33,713 bases of DNA from an uncultured Pseudomonadota bacterium (GTDB lineage Bacteria; Pseudomonadota; Gammaproteobacteria; Steroidobacterales; Steroidobacteraceae), in the NCBI GenBank assembly GCA_902826225.1, contig CADEED010000035.1, positions 1 through 33,713 on the forward strand, written 5' to 3'. How positions within the stretch are numbered: the stretch's first letter is position 1; every line of letters begins with the position of its first letter. Below, one piece after another: positions 1-8,432 of the stretch. The translations under genes and the position numbers were made by a program. The notes under the pieces are model-generated. The model did no database searches and was not told the origin of the DNA. It saw only the letters and a list, made by a program, of their open reading frames with translations.

Positions 1-384
1 GGCGGCAATGACGTGCCTGTCGTGGCTGACGAACGTATCGGCGATCATCCTGAGAACTTCCGTCGAGCCACACCCCAGCACGATGTTCTCGGCGCCGATT
101 CGATGCAGGCGCGCAAGTTCGGCGACCAGGTCGGGCTCGCGGTCATCGGCGTACCGTGCGGCGGACGATGGCGTGCGCGTCAGCGCAGCCAACGCCGCCG
201 GCGCTGGCCCGTAGGCGCTTTCGTTGTAGTTGAGGTGGATCAGCGGCTCGTCAGGCGCGGTTACCGCCGGTACCGACGGATCCGCTGCGCCTTCCGCCGC
301 AGCGCTGCGCGGCCCGAGCAGGCCCGCGCCGAGCCCCACTCCCAGTGCGGCGAATTGCCTGCGCGACAGCAGCGTGTCAGTCAT
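1..384 (-). CDS. HisC-like class I/II aminotransferase, exported (partial, N-terminal 128 residues)
   Basis: This gene reads leftwards off the window edge, so only the first 128 residues are present. The ATG is at 384. The N terminus has a twin-arginine-like motif (SRRQFAAL), a short Ala/Gly/Leu-rich stretch and an Ala-rich likely cleavage region, suggesting Tat export. The mature part begins with LIHLNYNESAYGPAP and continues with an ENIVLGCGSTEVLRM segment. Both are typical of the N-terminal arm and the cofactor-phosphate region of PLP-dependent histidinol-phosphate aminotransferase-like enzymes (fold type I). Exported HisC-like aminotransferases with a Tat signal are known in proteobacteria; their substrate is usually unknown, so a role in histidine synthesis should not be assumed. 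The catalytic lysine lies outside the window. The gene is divergent from the pseudouridine synthase. Confidence 0.8.
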   Translation of the reverse strand, partial: MTDTLLSRRQFAALGVGLGAGLLGPRSAAAEGAADPSVPAVTAPDEPLIHLNYNESAYGPAPAALAALTRTPSSAARYADDREPDLVAELARLHRIGAENIVLGCGSTEVLRMIADTFVSHDRHVIAA

Positions 385-484
385 GGCGGTTCCTTTCGAT
401 TGGCTTGGCCGCAGAGCAGCGGCACGGTGGCTGCGGGAAATTTATCTGTTGTCCGGCGTGGCGGCTACAATCGCCGCCGCCCTC

Positions 485-1246
485 ATGACACCCCGTTCCG
501 ACGCTCCCGACGATTCCGCTCACCCGCGTCTGTCCAAGCGCATGGGCGAACTCGGCCTGTGCTCGCGCCGCGAGGCGGAGCGCTGGATCACGAGCGGCTG
601 GGTGAAAGTGGACGGCGTCGTCGTCGACACGCTGGGCGTACGCGTGTCTCCGAACGCGCGCATCGACATCGATCCGGCCGCGCGCGAACACCAGAGCGGG
701 CAGGTCACGATCCTGCTGCACAAGCCGGTGGGTTACGTCTCCGGCCAGGCCGAAGACGGTTACGAACCGGCGATCGTGCTGATCCGCCCGGAAAATCGCT
801 GGGCATCCGATCCGTCACCGATTCAGTTCAAGCCAGCGCATCTGCGCTCGCTCGTACCCGCGGGCCGGCTGGACATCGACTCGACGGGTCTGCTGGTGCT
901 CACGCAGGATGGGCGCGTCGCGAAGCGACTGATCGGCGAGAACTCCACGGTCGAGAAGGAGTATCTCGTGCGCGTCGAAGGCACGCTCACGCCCGACGGC
1001 ATGAAACGCCTGCAGCACGGCCTCACCCTCGATGGCGTGAAGCTCAAGCCCGCCATCGTGTCTTGGCAGAACGAGCACCAGCTGCGCTTCGTGCTGCGCC
1101 AGGGTCGCAAGCGGCAGATCCGGCGCATGTGCGAACTCGTGGGGCTGTTCGTCACCGGGCTGAAGCGCGTCCGCAGCGGCAATGTGCCGCTGGGCGGACT
1201 TCCCGTTGGCAAGTGGCGCTACCTGCGACCGGAAGAAAATTTCTGA
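485..1246 (+). CDS. rluF: 23S rRNA pseudouridine synthase, RluF-like
   Basis: The 253-residue product isomerises a uridine to pseudouridine in 23S rRNA (RsuA/RluB/E/F family). An S4 RNA-binding domain occupies about residues 15-60 (RLSKRMGELGLCSRREAERW). The catalytic motif GRLDIDSTGLLVL holds the nucleophile at D130. The C-terminal RQIRRMCELVG stretch is typical of the RluF/RluB branch. I chose the ATG at 485 because the S4 domain starts about 15 residues after it. The reading frame is open further upstream (to 230), but that part would overlap the divergent aminotransferase and has no domain. A -10-like TACAAT at 466-471 lies close to the start and suggests a very short leader. The exact target (RluF-type U2604 versus another position) is inferred from similarity only. 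Confidence 0.85.
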   Translation: MTPRSDAPDDSAHPRLSKRMGELGLCSRREAERWITSGWVKVDGVVVDTLGVRVSPNARIDIDPAAREHQSGQVTILLHKPVGYVSGQAEDGYEPAIVLIRPENRWASDPSPIQFKPAHLRSLVPAGRLDIDSTGLLVLTQDGRVAKRLIGENSTVEKEYLVRVEGTLTPDGMKRLQHGLTLDGVKLKPAIVSWQNEHQLRFVLRQGRKRQIRRMCELVGLFVTGLKRVRSGNVPLGGLPVGKWRYLRPEENF

Positions 1247-1262
1247 GAACTCGAGGGGATCA

Positions 1263-1281
1263 CCCCGCTCCGAGAACGGGG
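1263..1281. terminator. Weak hairpin between convergent genes
   Basis: CCCCG (1263-1267) pairs with CGGGG (1277-1281) around a 9-base loop, between the stop of the pseudouridine synthase and the stop of the opposing methyltransferase. There is no T-run on either side, so this is at best a weak bidirectional stop. Confidence 0.2.
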
Positions 1282-1284
1282 CGC

Positions 1285-2349
1285 TCACCGCCCCGCGAGG
1301 CGCCACAACGAGGTGATCTCCGCCGCGCGCGCCAGGTGCAGTGGATCCGATCGGTCCGCGACTCGCGGATGCCGTGGCGGCACATCGTGGCGACCGACGA
1401 CGCGCAAGCCCGCGGCATCGAATTCCGCCTCCAGTTGCGCGCGTGTGCGCAGCCCCAGGTGCTCTGCGAGGTCGGAGAGGATCAGCCATCCCTCGCCGCC
1501 GGGCTCGAGGTGTTCCGGCAGTGCGCGCAGAAATCCGCGCAACATCCGGCTGTCGGCGTCGTAGATTCCGGCCTCCATCGGCGAACTCGGCCGCGCGGGT
1601 ACCCAGGGCGGATTGCAGACGACGAGCGCCGCGCGGCCTCGTGGAAAGAGATCCGCCGGCACGACATCGACCCGATCGATGAGCCCGAGCCTCTCAAGGT
1701 TTTCCCGCGCGCAAGCGAGCGCACGTGGGTCGAGGTCGGTGCCCACCACGCGCGCGACGCCGCGCCGCGCCAGGACAGCGGCCAGCACACCGGTGCCCGT
1801 GCCGATGTCGAACGCGACGGATGACGATGCGAACGCGCCGGGCAGCGGCGTCGCCGCCACGAGATCGACGTACTCTCGACGGATGGGCGCGAAGACGCCG
1901 AAATGCGGATGGATGCGTCCGCCCGTCTCGGGGATCTCGATGCCCTTCTCGCGCCACTCGTGCGCGCCGATCACGCCTTGCAAAGCGCGCAACGACGTGA
2001 CGGACACGGCATCGGCCGGCCCCCATGTTTCGGTACAGGCCCGACGGACATCCGGTGCGCGACTCAGCGGGACCGAGTAGTCGGTGTTCAACGGGATCAG
2101 CAGCGAGTTGAGTGTGCGCGCGCGCTGCGACCGGGCTTGTCGATGGAGATGGAATAGTTCGGCCGGTTCACCGCTCCTGCGCCTGCGCTGCGCGCGATCG
2201 GCCCGCTTGCCGAGCGCGGCCAACACGCGGCGCGCATCCTGGAAATCACCGCGCCAGAGAAGCGCGGTGCCCTGGCACGCGAGACCGTATGCTTCGTCGG
2301 CCGACATCTGCCCATCGGCAGTGACGACGCGAGTGGGGGGGCGGCGCAT
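1285..2349 (-). CDS. Class I SAM-dependent methyltransferase (HemK/RsmC-like fold)
   Basis: The 354-residue product has an N-terminal helical region (about 15-80, with DEAYGLACQGTALLWRGDF) and a Rossmann methyltransferase domain. Motif I is DIGTGTG at 181-187, the acidic loop is GTDLDPRAL at about 203-211, and the NPPW motif is at 246-249. An (N/D)PPY/W motif is typical of methyltransferases that modify amide or exocyclic amino nitrogens (HemK/PrmC, RsmC, N6-adenine enzymes). The substrate cannot be read from the sequence. The start at 2349 is the first ATG. An internal ATG at residue 15 (MSADEAY) is an alternative and sits closer to the conserved part. The gene converges on the pseudouridine synthase and is divergent from the HTH regulator at 2465. 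Confidence 0.75.
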   Translation of the reverse strand: MRRPPTRVVTADGQMSADEAYGLACQGTALLWRGDFQDARRVLAALGKRADRAQRRRRSGEPAELFHLHRQARSQRARTLNSLLIPLNTDYSVPLSRAPDVRRACTETWGPADAVSVTSLRALQGVIGAHEWREKGIEIPETGGRIHPHFGVFAPIRREYVDLVAATPLPGAFASSSVAFDIGTGTGVLAAVLARRGVARVVGTDLDPRALACARENLERLGLIDRVDVVPADLFPRGRAALVVCNPPWVPARPSSPMEAGIYDADSRMLRGFLRALPEHLEPGGEGWLILSDLAEHLGLRTRAQLEAEFDAAGLRVVGRHDVPPRHPRVADRSDPLHLARAAEITSLWRLAGR

Positions 2350-2464
2350 CGCTGTGGGAACGCCACTGGGCCACCCGCGGATTCCCGTCTTCGAGCCAAT
2401 GGATGAGGACGGCGGGGTCGGTCACTTCGAGATCATAACCCCGCACCTGCGGTATCTTTGCGCG

Positions 2465-3217
2465 ATGAGCACCGCCGCCACCCTCGTCGAAGCGATCAAG
2501 CGCCAGCTGCGCGCGCAGGGCATGACCTACCAGACCCTCTCGAAGCGGCTGAAAGTCAGCGAAGCCACGGTCAAGCGCGACCTGTCGCGCGGCGATTTCT
2601 CGCTGAGCCGGCTCGACGAGATCTGCGACGTGCTCGGAATCACCATCGCCGATCTCGCCAACGCCGAACCCACGCGCGAGCGGCGTATCACGCAGTTCAC
2701 CGACGAGCAGGAGAAGGCGCTCACCGCGGATCCCAAGCTGGTCCTCATCACCTATCTTCTCGTGAACCGCTGGTCGTTCGACGAGCTCACGGAGGCTTTC
2801 GATGTCACCGAGAACGACCTCGTGCGCGCGCTGCTCGCGCTCGACAAGCTCGGAATCGTCCGGTTCCGGCCGCCGCGCGGCGTGCAGCTCCTGACGGCGC
2901 GCAACTTCTCGTGGCGAAAGGACGGACCCGTGCACGCGTTCTTCCTCGAGCGCGTGGTGCCGGAATACTTCCGCACGCGGTTCGAGGGCGACGGCGACGA
3001 GTTCTTCTGCGTCTCGGGCTCGCTCTCCCAAACGTCGCGCGCGCGCTTCAAGGCCGCGCTCGATCACGTCACGGCCGAATTCGAGGACCTCGCGCGGCGC
3101 GACGCGCGCCTGCCGCTCGCCGAGCGCCACGGGTGCACCGTCATCCTGGCGCTGCGCGACTGGCAGTTCACGGAATTCACTCGCTTCCGCCGGAAGGATC
3201 CCGGCCGCAAGACCTGA
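2465..3217 (+). CDS. XRE-family helix-turn-helix transcriptional regulator
   Basis: The 250-residue protein begins with a Cro/C1-type helix-turn-helix (about residues 5-65: a MTYQTLSKRLKVSEATVKRDL core followed by LSRLDEICDVLGI). After that comes a second, winged-helix-like segment (about 85-145: VLITYLLVNRWSFDELTEAF, then DLVRALLALDKLGIVRFRPP) that resembles another DNA-binding or marR-like wing. The C-terminal third has no family I recognise. I chose ATG 2465 because the HTH starts immediately after it; the frame stays open upstream only as a shadow of the divergent methyltransferase. The stop is 13 bp before the DUF2891 gene, so the two are probably co-transcribed. Targets are unknown. Confidence 0.8.
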   Translation: MSTAATLVEAIKRQLRAQGMTYQTLSKRLKVSEATVKRDLSRGDFSLSRLDEICDVLGITIADLANAEPTRERRITQFTDEQEKALTADPKLVLITYLLVNRWSFDELTEAFDVTENDLVRALLALDKLGIVRFRPPRGVQLLTARNFSWRKDGPVHAFFLERVVPEYFRTRFEGDGDEFFCVSGSLSQTSRARFKAALDHVTAEFEDLARRDARLPLAERHGCTVILALRDWQFTEFTRFRRKDPGRKT

Positions 3218-3230
3218 AGGAATCCACGGG

Positions 3231-4310
3231 ATGCGCGCGACGATTTCATGGCTCGCCCTGCTCGGCATTTCCGCGGGCGCATCGGCGGCCCCCGCACCGA
3301 TCGATGCCGCGGCCGCGTCGCGCTTCGCGCAGCTCGCGCTGACGTGTCTCCACCAGGAGTACCCGAACAAGATCGCGCACGTCCTGGCGTCGGACACGGA
3401 CGTCAAACCGCCGCGCGATCTCTATCCCGCGTTTCACGGCTGCTATGACTGGCACTCGGCCGTCCACGGTCACTGGCTGCTGGTTCGCCTCGTGCGGCGT
3501 TTCCCCGACGCCGGGTTCGCGGCATCGGCGCGCGCCGCGCTCGCGCGGAATCTGACGCCGCAGAATCTGGCCGCCGAGGCGGGCTATCTGAAGCGGACCG
3601 ATCGCGCCTCGTTCGAACGTCCCTACGGCCTCGCGTGGCTGCTCGCCCTGTCGGCGGAACTGCGCACCTGGAACGACCCGCAGGCGCGCGAGTGGTCGGC
3701 GGCGCTGCTACCGCTCGAGAGGGAAGCCGTGGCGAAGATCAAACGCTGGCTACCCGATCTCACGTACCCGATCCGCGTGGGCGAGCACGACCAGACGGCA
3801 TTCGCCTTCGGCCTGATCTGGGACTGGTCGATGGTCGCCGGTGACGACGCGATGCGCGCACAGCTCGCGGACGCGGCCCGCCGATTTTACTCGCGGGATA
3901 CCGACTGCCCGCTGCGCTTCGAACCCTCGGGACACGATTTCCTGTCTCCGTGTCTCGCCGAGGCCGACTTCATGCGCCGCGTACTCCCCGCCAGGGAATT
4001 CGCAGTCTGGCTGCGCGAGGCGCTGCCGCCGATCCCGCGCTCCGCGAATGCGGGCTGGCTGCCGCCGGCGATCGTCAGCAATCGCGCCGACCCCAAGCTC
4101 GCTCACCTCGACGGCCTCAACCTGAGCCGCGCGTGGATGCTCGAAGGTATCGCGCGGTCTCTTCCCCGCGGCGACCGCCGTATCGATGCCCTGCTGTCGG
4201 CTGCGGCGAAGCACCGCGAGGCAGCGCTGCCCCAGGTGACGGGCGAGCACTACGAAGGCGGACACTGGTTAGGCACCTTCGCGGTGTATCTCGTGACGGG
4301 CGGCGAATAG
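3231..4310 (+). CDS. Exported DUF2891 family protein
   Basis: The 359-residue product has a clear signal peptide (about 1-19, ending ASAAPA) and then a helical repeat-rich domain matching DUF2891 as I remember the family. Hallmark stretches are FHGCYDWHSAVHGHW, GEHDQTAFAFGLIWDW, FEPSGHDFLSPCLAEADFM and DGLNLSRAWMLEGIA. The spacing of aromatic, His and Asp/Glu residues resembles (alpha/alpha)-barrel carbohydrate-active enzymes, but no function is established that I know of. It starts 13 bp after the HTH regulator and likely forms an operon with it. It is convergent with the 70-residue gene at 4328, leaving 17 bp between the stops and no clear terminator. Confidence 0.8.
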   Translation: MRATISWLALLGISAGASAAPAPIDAAAASRFAQLALTCLHQEYPNKIAHVLASDTDVKPPRDLYPAFHGCYDWHSAVHGHWLLVRLVRRFPDAGFAASARAALARNLTPQNLAAEAGYLKRTDRASFERPYGLAWLLALSAELRTWNDPQAREWSAALLPLEREAVAKIKRWLPDLTYPIRVGEHDQTAFAFGLIWDWSMVAGDDAMRAQLADAARRFYSRDTDCPLRFEPSGHDFLSPCLAEADFMRRVLPAREFAVWLREALPPIPRSANAGWLPPAIVSNRADPKLAHLDGLNLSRAWMLEGIARSLPRGDRRIDALLSAAAKHREAALPQVTGEHYEGGHWLGTFAVYLVTGGE

Positions 4311-4327
4311 GCGCCCGCGCACTGACC

Positions 4328-4540
4328 TCAACGCCGCGCGCCGAGGCGCGCGAGCATCGCCGAGAGATCTTCCGGCGAGATGTAGAAGTGTTCGCAGACT
4401 CGTCCCCACAGCATCGCCGTGGGCACGTTCCGGTCACCGCGTTCCCTTTGGGTCTCGGCGAGCACGTACAACACGATGCGTTCGCGGTGCGTGAGGCCGT
4501 CCCGCACATCGGGGGTGTACGGATGCTCGCGGCCGCTCAT
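4328..4540 (-). CDS. Small conserved-looking hypothetical protein (70 aa)
   Basis: The start ATG at 4540 overlaps the TGA of the upstream TPR gene as ATGA, which indicates translational coupling and decides the start over an in-frame ATG 12 bp upstream. The 70-residue product has no signal peptide or membrane segment. It is mostly helical, with a central LTHRERIVLYVLAETQRERG stretch and a C-terminal VCEHFYISPEDLSAMLARLG, which reads like a small helical DNA- or protein-binding fold. I do not recognise a family. Tight coupling to an exported TPR protein is curious because this one looks cytoplasmic. Confidence 0.6.
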   Translation of the reverse strand: MSGREHPYTPDVRDGLTHRERIVLYVLAETQRERGDRNVPTAMLWGRVCEHFYISPEDLSAMLARLGARR

Positions 4541-5691
4541 TCCGGCAGCCACGCGCGAAATGCCGGCGATGCCATGAACTTCGCATACATCGGATCGGCG
4601 GCGAACATCTCGCGCGTGTAGCCGAACTCGAAACGCTGCGCCGTGTGCCGGAACTGCGCGACGGCCTCCGGAAAGCGCCCGAGGCGCACCAGCGCGGTCG
4701 CCCGGGTGTCGTGCGCAGACACGTAGTCCGGCTCGATGCGGATCGCGTCGTCGGCGTACTTCAGGGTACTGGCGAAATCGTCGCTCACGTAGTACGCGGC
4801 GGCACGCAGCGTGCGCGTCGCACCATCGGTGCCGATGCGCTTCTCCATGGCGTCGATGGACTGGAGCATCTTCGGCAGGTTTTTCATGACGAAGTAGTGA
4901 TCCACGAGGCGGAACGCGGTCTCGGGGCGGTCCGGGTAGCGCTCCGCCAGCTTCGCCAGGACTTTCGTGTATTCATCGTCGAGCTTCGCGAGAGAGGCCA
5001 TCGAGGCCTGGGCGTTCAGCATGATCCGGGTATTCGCCATCGCCGCCGGCAGCTTCTGCAAGGCGGCCAGCGACTCGGCGAACTTTCCGGCGCGCTGCAG
5101 TTCGCCTGCCTTGCGGACGAGATCGAGCGACGCCTTGTCGACGCGCTCGATGCCGAGCACCCGCCCGATGAGCCCTGGGTCGTTGCTCGTGAACATCTGG
5201 CCGATGGAGCCCATCGAGGTGCTCATGAGCTCACCCGTCGACATCTGGAACCAGTCGACCGCGCGCGCCCTCCCCGCTTTCGTCTCGACGACGAACTCGA
5301 AATAGTCGAATCCCGCGTCCCCGAGGTCGAGCCGGACGAGCGCGCCCGCGGGCCGCGTGTCGGTCACCTTGATGAACTTCACGGTACCGCCGGTCTGCTC
5401 GAGGTTTTGCAGCAGCGCCGCGACAAACTTCGACGATCCGGCCTGCGCGACGCCGGATGCGAATTGCTTCTGCCACTGCTCGCTCTCGCTCACGGTGCGC
5501 GCGGCCCGGACTCCCAGCCCCTGCATGTCGATGAGCGGTTCCGCGCGCTGGCTGTCGCGTTCGTTGAGCGCACTCACGATCGCCTTTCCAAAGTTTTCTG
5601 CGTCGCGGCGTTCGGTCGTCGCGCGCTCGACGACCTGTCCGAAGGCGGAGGTGGCGAGAAGCCAGGAGACCAGGACCGGCAGGGTTCTCAT
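4537..5691 (-). CDS. Exported tetratricopeptide-repeat protein
   Basis: The 384-residue product starts with a signal peptide (MRTLPVLVSWLLATSAFGQ). Residues of about 20-180 form an alpha/beta region without a recognised family, rich in FxFV-type strands (KFIKVTDTRP, FDYFEFVVETKAGRARAVDWFQM). The C-terminal half contains several degenerate TPR helices, for example RKAGELQRAGKFAESLAALQ and ALVRLGRFPEAVAQFRHTAQ. ATG 5691 was chosen because it begins a good signal peptide; upstream codons give only Arg-rich shadow. A periplasmic scaffold role is a guess from TPR content. Its stop overlaps the start of the 70-residue gene, and it is divergent from the PQQ dehydrogenase with 83 bp between the starts. 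Confidence 0.7.
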   Translation of the reverse strand: MRTLPVLVSWLLATSAFGQVVERATTERRDAENFGKAIVSALNERDSQRAEPLIDMQGLGVRAARTVSESEQWQKQFASGVAQAGSSKFVAALLQNLEQTGGTVKFIKVTDTRPAGALVRLDLGDAGFDYFEFVVETKAGRARAVDWFQMSTGELMSTSMGSIGQMFTSNDPGLIGRVLGIERVDKASLDLVRKAGELQRAGKFAESLAALQKLPAAMANTRIMLNAQASMASLAKLDDEYTKVLAKLAERYPDRPETAFRLVDHYFVMKNLPKMLQSIDAMEKRIGTDGATRTLRAAAYYVSDDFASTLKYADDAIRIEPDYVSAHDTRATALVRLGRFPEAVAQFRHTAQRFEFGYTREMFAADPMYAKFMASPAFRAWLPE

Positions 5692-5749
5692 GACTGCCTT
5701 ATGCCCGAGCGCGCCGTCCAGCGCAAAGCATCCCTGCGCCGTTTCACGG

Positions 5750-5755
5750 TACATT
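5750..5755 (+). promoter_or_regulatory. Candidate -10 element (TACATT) for the PQQ dehydrogenase
   Basis: TACATT lies 19 bp before the dehydrogenase start in the 83-bp divergent gap. No good -35 is visible at 16-18 bp, so an activator or another sigma factor may be involved. A purine-rich ribosome site (AAGGGGG, about 5761-5768) precedes the ATG at 5775. Confidence 0.3.
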
Positions 5756-5774
5756 CTTCGAAAGGGGGTATCGC

Positions 5775-7850
5775 ATGCGTGCCGTGATCGCCGGGTGGTT
5801 TCTGGTTCTGTCGGCCACGAACGGGCATGCCGCCGACGCGGACTGGCCCGCCTACGGCGGCGACGCCGCGAAGTCGCGCCACTCCCCGCTCGCGCAGATC
5901 CATCGCGGCAACGTCGCGCGCCTCGAAACCGCGTGGACCTACGACACCCGCGAGAAGGGCGACACGCAGACGCAGCCGATCGTCGTGGGCCGCACGTTGA
6001 TCGGCTACACCCCAAGCCACAAGGCCTTCGCGCTCGACGCCGCCACGGGCAAACAACTCTGGGTGTTCGACTCCGGCATCGCGGGCACCGGCGCGAACCG
6101 CGGGCTCATGTACTGGGCCGAAGGAGACGATCGCCGCGTGTTCGCCGCCGTCGACAATTTCGTCTACGCGCTGAATGCCGCGGACGGCCGGCCCATCCCG
6201 GCCTTCGGCGCGAACGGCCGCATCGATCTGCGCGAGGACCTCGGCCGCGATCCGGCGGCGCAGTCCGTGCGGCTCACGAGCCCGGGCGTGATCTTTCGCG
6301 ACCTGATGATCGTCGGCGGGCGGGTCGGTGAATCGCTGCCCGCCTCGCCCGGACACGTGCGCGCCTACGACGTGCGTACGGGAAAACTGCGCTGGACCTT
6401 TCGCACGATTCCGCAGCCCGGCGAACCCGGCCACGAAACCTGGCCGAAAGACGCGTGGCAGTACATCGGCGGCGCGAACAGCTGGCCGGGCATGACGCTC
6501 GACGAGCGCCGCGGCGTCGTCTACGTGCCGACCGGTTCGGCAGCCGCCGATTTCTACGGCGCCAACCGCTTGGGTGACAACCTCTACGCGAACTGCCTCC
6601 TGGCTCTCGACGCCGCCACGGGACGGAAGCGCTGGCACTACCAGTTCGTGCGCCACGACGTACTGGACCGCGACCTGCCGACCGCGCCGACCCTGGCGAC
6701 GCTCCCGGTTCGCGGAAAGCGCGTCGACGTGCTGATCCAGCCCACGAAGCAGGGTTACGTGTTCGTGCTCGACCGGGACACCGGCAAGCCTGTGTTCCCG
6801 GTCGAGGAAATACCCGCGCCGGGATCCGACGTGCCGGGTGAAGTCGTGTCGCCGGTCTATCTACGGCCCGGGAAGCCGGAGCCGCTCGCGCGCCAGACCC
6901 TGTCCGCCGCCGATCTCACGCAGCGCACGCCGGAGGCGAACGCCTGGGCGCGCACGCAGTTCGCGGGCATCGCGAGCGACGGGCCCTTCAAGCCGATGAC
7001 AGTCGGCCGCGATACCACGATCTATCCGGGCTTCGACGGCGGCGCCGAATGGGGCGGCCCCGCCTGGGACGCCGACGCTGGCCTGCTCTACGTGAACGCG
7101 AACGAAATGGCGTGGCTGGGTTCACTCGCGTTCAACGACACCGGGCGCAGCACCGGCAAGTCCATCTACCTGCGCGATTGCGGCGCATGCCACGGAGAAA
7201 ACGGCGCCGGGTCCCCGCCGCAGTTCCCGTCGCTGCAGAATCTCGACGGGCGCATGAAGCGCACCGATTTCGCCGACCGCGTGCGCAAGGGCGGCGGGCG
7301 CATGCCCGCCTTTCCGCACATCCCCGGTGACGCGATGCAGGCGCTCTCGGCCTGGATCTACGAGGGTAAGGAGGAGCCCGTCGGCGAACTCGCCGAGACC
7401 CCCATCAACCAGAAGTACCGCTTCACCGGCTATCGCCGCTGGCTGGACCCGCAGGGCTACCCGGCTGTGGGCACACCGTGGGGCACGCTCACGGCGATCC
7501 ACCTCGCGAGCGGCAAGGTCCGCTGGCGCATTCCGTTCGGCGAGTACCCGGAGCTGGCCGCCAACGGACAGAAGGACACCGGCAGCGAGAACTACGGCGG
7601 CCCGCTGGTCACCTCGGGCGGCCTGCTGTTCATCGGCGCGACGATCCACGACCGCAAGTTCCGCGCGTTCGACAAGCTCACGGGCAAACTACTGTGGGAG
7701 ACGGTGCTGCCTTTCTCGGCCGACGCCACGCCGATCACCTACCAGGTGGATGGCCGGCAGTTCGTCGCCATCTTCGCGAGCGGCGGCAAGGAGCGCGCGG
7801 GCTCGGCGGGCGGTGTCTACCTCGCGTGGGCCCTGCCGAAGACGCCGTGA
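5775..7850 (+). CDS. PQQ-dependent dehydrogenase with inserted cytochrome c domain
   Basis: The 691-residue periplasmic quinoprotein has a signal peptide (1-19, ending GHAAD) and a beta-propeller of PQQ-enzyme repeats (for example AFALDAATGKQLWVFD, VRAYDVRTGKLRWTF and AIHLASGKVRWRIPFG). A c-type cytochrome domain is inserted within the propeller: CGACH haem motif at 469-473 and probable axial Met at 510 (GGGRMPAF). It is followed by the last blades. This architecture matches membrane-independent quinoprotein glucose-dehydrogenase-like enzymes of Gram-negative bacteria, which oxidise sugars or alcohols and pass electrons from PQQH2 to haem c. Substrate is uncertain. No PQQ biosynthesis genes are in the window. 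A strong ribosome site supports the ATG at 5775. Confidence 0.85.
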   Translation: MRAVIAGWFLVLSATNGHAADADWPAYGGDAAKSRHSPLAQIHRGNVARLETAWTYDTREKGDTQTQPIVVGRTLIGYTPSHKAFALDAATGKQLWVFDSGIAGTGANRGLMYWAEGDDRRVFAAVDNFVYALNAADGRPIPAFGANGRIDLREDLGRDPAAQSVRLTSPGVIFRDLMIVGGRVGESLPASPGHVRAYDVRTGKLRWTFRTIPQPGEPGHETWPKDAWQYIGGANSWPGMTLDERRGVVYVPTGSAAADFYGANRLGDNLYANCLLALDAATGRKRWHYQFVRHDVLDRDLPTAPTLATLPVRGKRVDVLIQPTKQGYVFVLDRDTGKPVFPVEEIPAPGSDVPGEVVSPVYLRPGKPEPLARQTLSAADLTQRTPEANAWARTQFAGIASDGPFKPMTVGRDTTIYPGFDGGAEWGGPAWDADAGLLYVNANEMAWLGSLAFNDTGRSTGKSIYLRDCGACHGENGAGSPPQFPSLQNLDGRMKRTDFADRVRKGGGRMPAFPHIPGDAMQALSAWIYEGKEEPVGELAETPINQKYRFTGYRRWLDPQGYPAVGTPWGTLTAIHLASGKVRWRIPFGEYPELAANGQKDTGSENYGGPLVTSGGLLFIGATIHDRKFRAFDKLTGKLLWETVLPFSADATPITYQVDGRQFVAIFASGGKERAGSAGGVYLAWALPKTP

Positions 7851-7851
7851 A

Positions 7852-8421
7852 TCAGGCGCGCGCGACGAACTTGAGGGACACCGAGTTCATGCAGTAGCGC
7901 AGACCGGTCGGATCCGGGCCATCGTCGAAAACGTGACCGAGATGCGCGTCGCAGCGGCGGCACTCGACCGCGGTCCGCTGCATCATGAGGCTGTTGTCCA
8001 CGAGTTCGTTCACGTTCGAGCTCGAGATGGGCTTCCAGAAGCTCGGCCAGCCCGTCCCGGATTCGAATTTCGTTTTCGAATCGAACAGCGCGGTGTCGCA
8101 GCAGATGCAGCGATAAATGCCGTCCGCGTGGTTGTCGTTGTACTTGCCCGAATACGGCGCTTCGGTGCCCTCGTGCCGCGTGACCACGAACGCGGCATTG
8201 TCGAGCTGCTTGCGCCACTCGGCGTCCGACTTGACGATCCGCGGTATCGTCACCTTGCCCAGCGTCCCGCCGGCCGCATCGAATTCCTCGATGGTCACGT
8301 TCGCGGGTTTCTCGGCCGGAGTTTCCTTTCCAGCGGCGCGAGTGCAGGCGGCAGAGAGCACGACCGGCGCGGCCAGCGTGCCCAGCAGGAAACGGCGCCG
8401 AGTCGAACGGGACTGATTCAT
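7852..8421 (-). CDS. msrB: Peptide-methionine (R)-S-oxide reductase MsrB, exported
   Basis: The 189-residue product reduces the R epimer of methionine sulfoxide in proteins. The N terminus carries a twin-arginine motif (STRRRFLLG) and a lipobox-like LSAAC with C26, so it is probably an envelope lipoprotein or Tat substrate. The MsrB domain fills about 60-186. Zinc ligands are C105/C108 (CICC) and C154/C157 (CRRC), the fold signature is SGTGWPSFW, and the catalytic Cys is C177 (GLRYCMNS). I chose ATG 8421 because it has a GGAGAG ribosome site. Another ATG at 8433 overlaps the stop of the upstream msrA fusion as TGATG. Either way the two genes are coupled, covering both sulfoxide epimers outside the cytoplasm. 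Confidence 0.92.
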   Translation of the reverse strand: MNQSRSTRRRFLLGTLAAPVVLSAACTRAAGKETPAEKPANVTIEEFDAAGGTLGKVTIPRIVKSDAEWRKQLDNAAFVVTRHEGTEAPYSGKYNDNHADGIYRCICCDTALFDSKTKFESGTGWPSFWKPISSSNVNELVDNSLMMQRTAVECRRCDAHLGHVFDDGPDPTGLRYCMNSVSLKFVARA

Positions 8422-8432
8422 GCGGCTCTCCA

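Noticed and set aside
13..1824. 603-codon open frame on the plus strand
   Set aside because: Overlaps three genes with recognisable motifs in other frames; Arg-rich composition and no domain.
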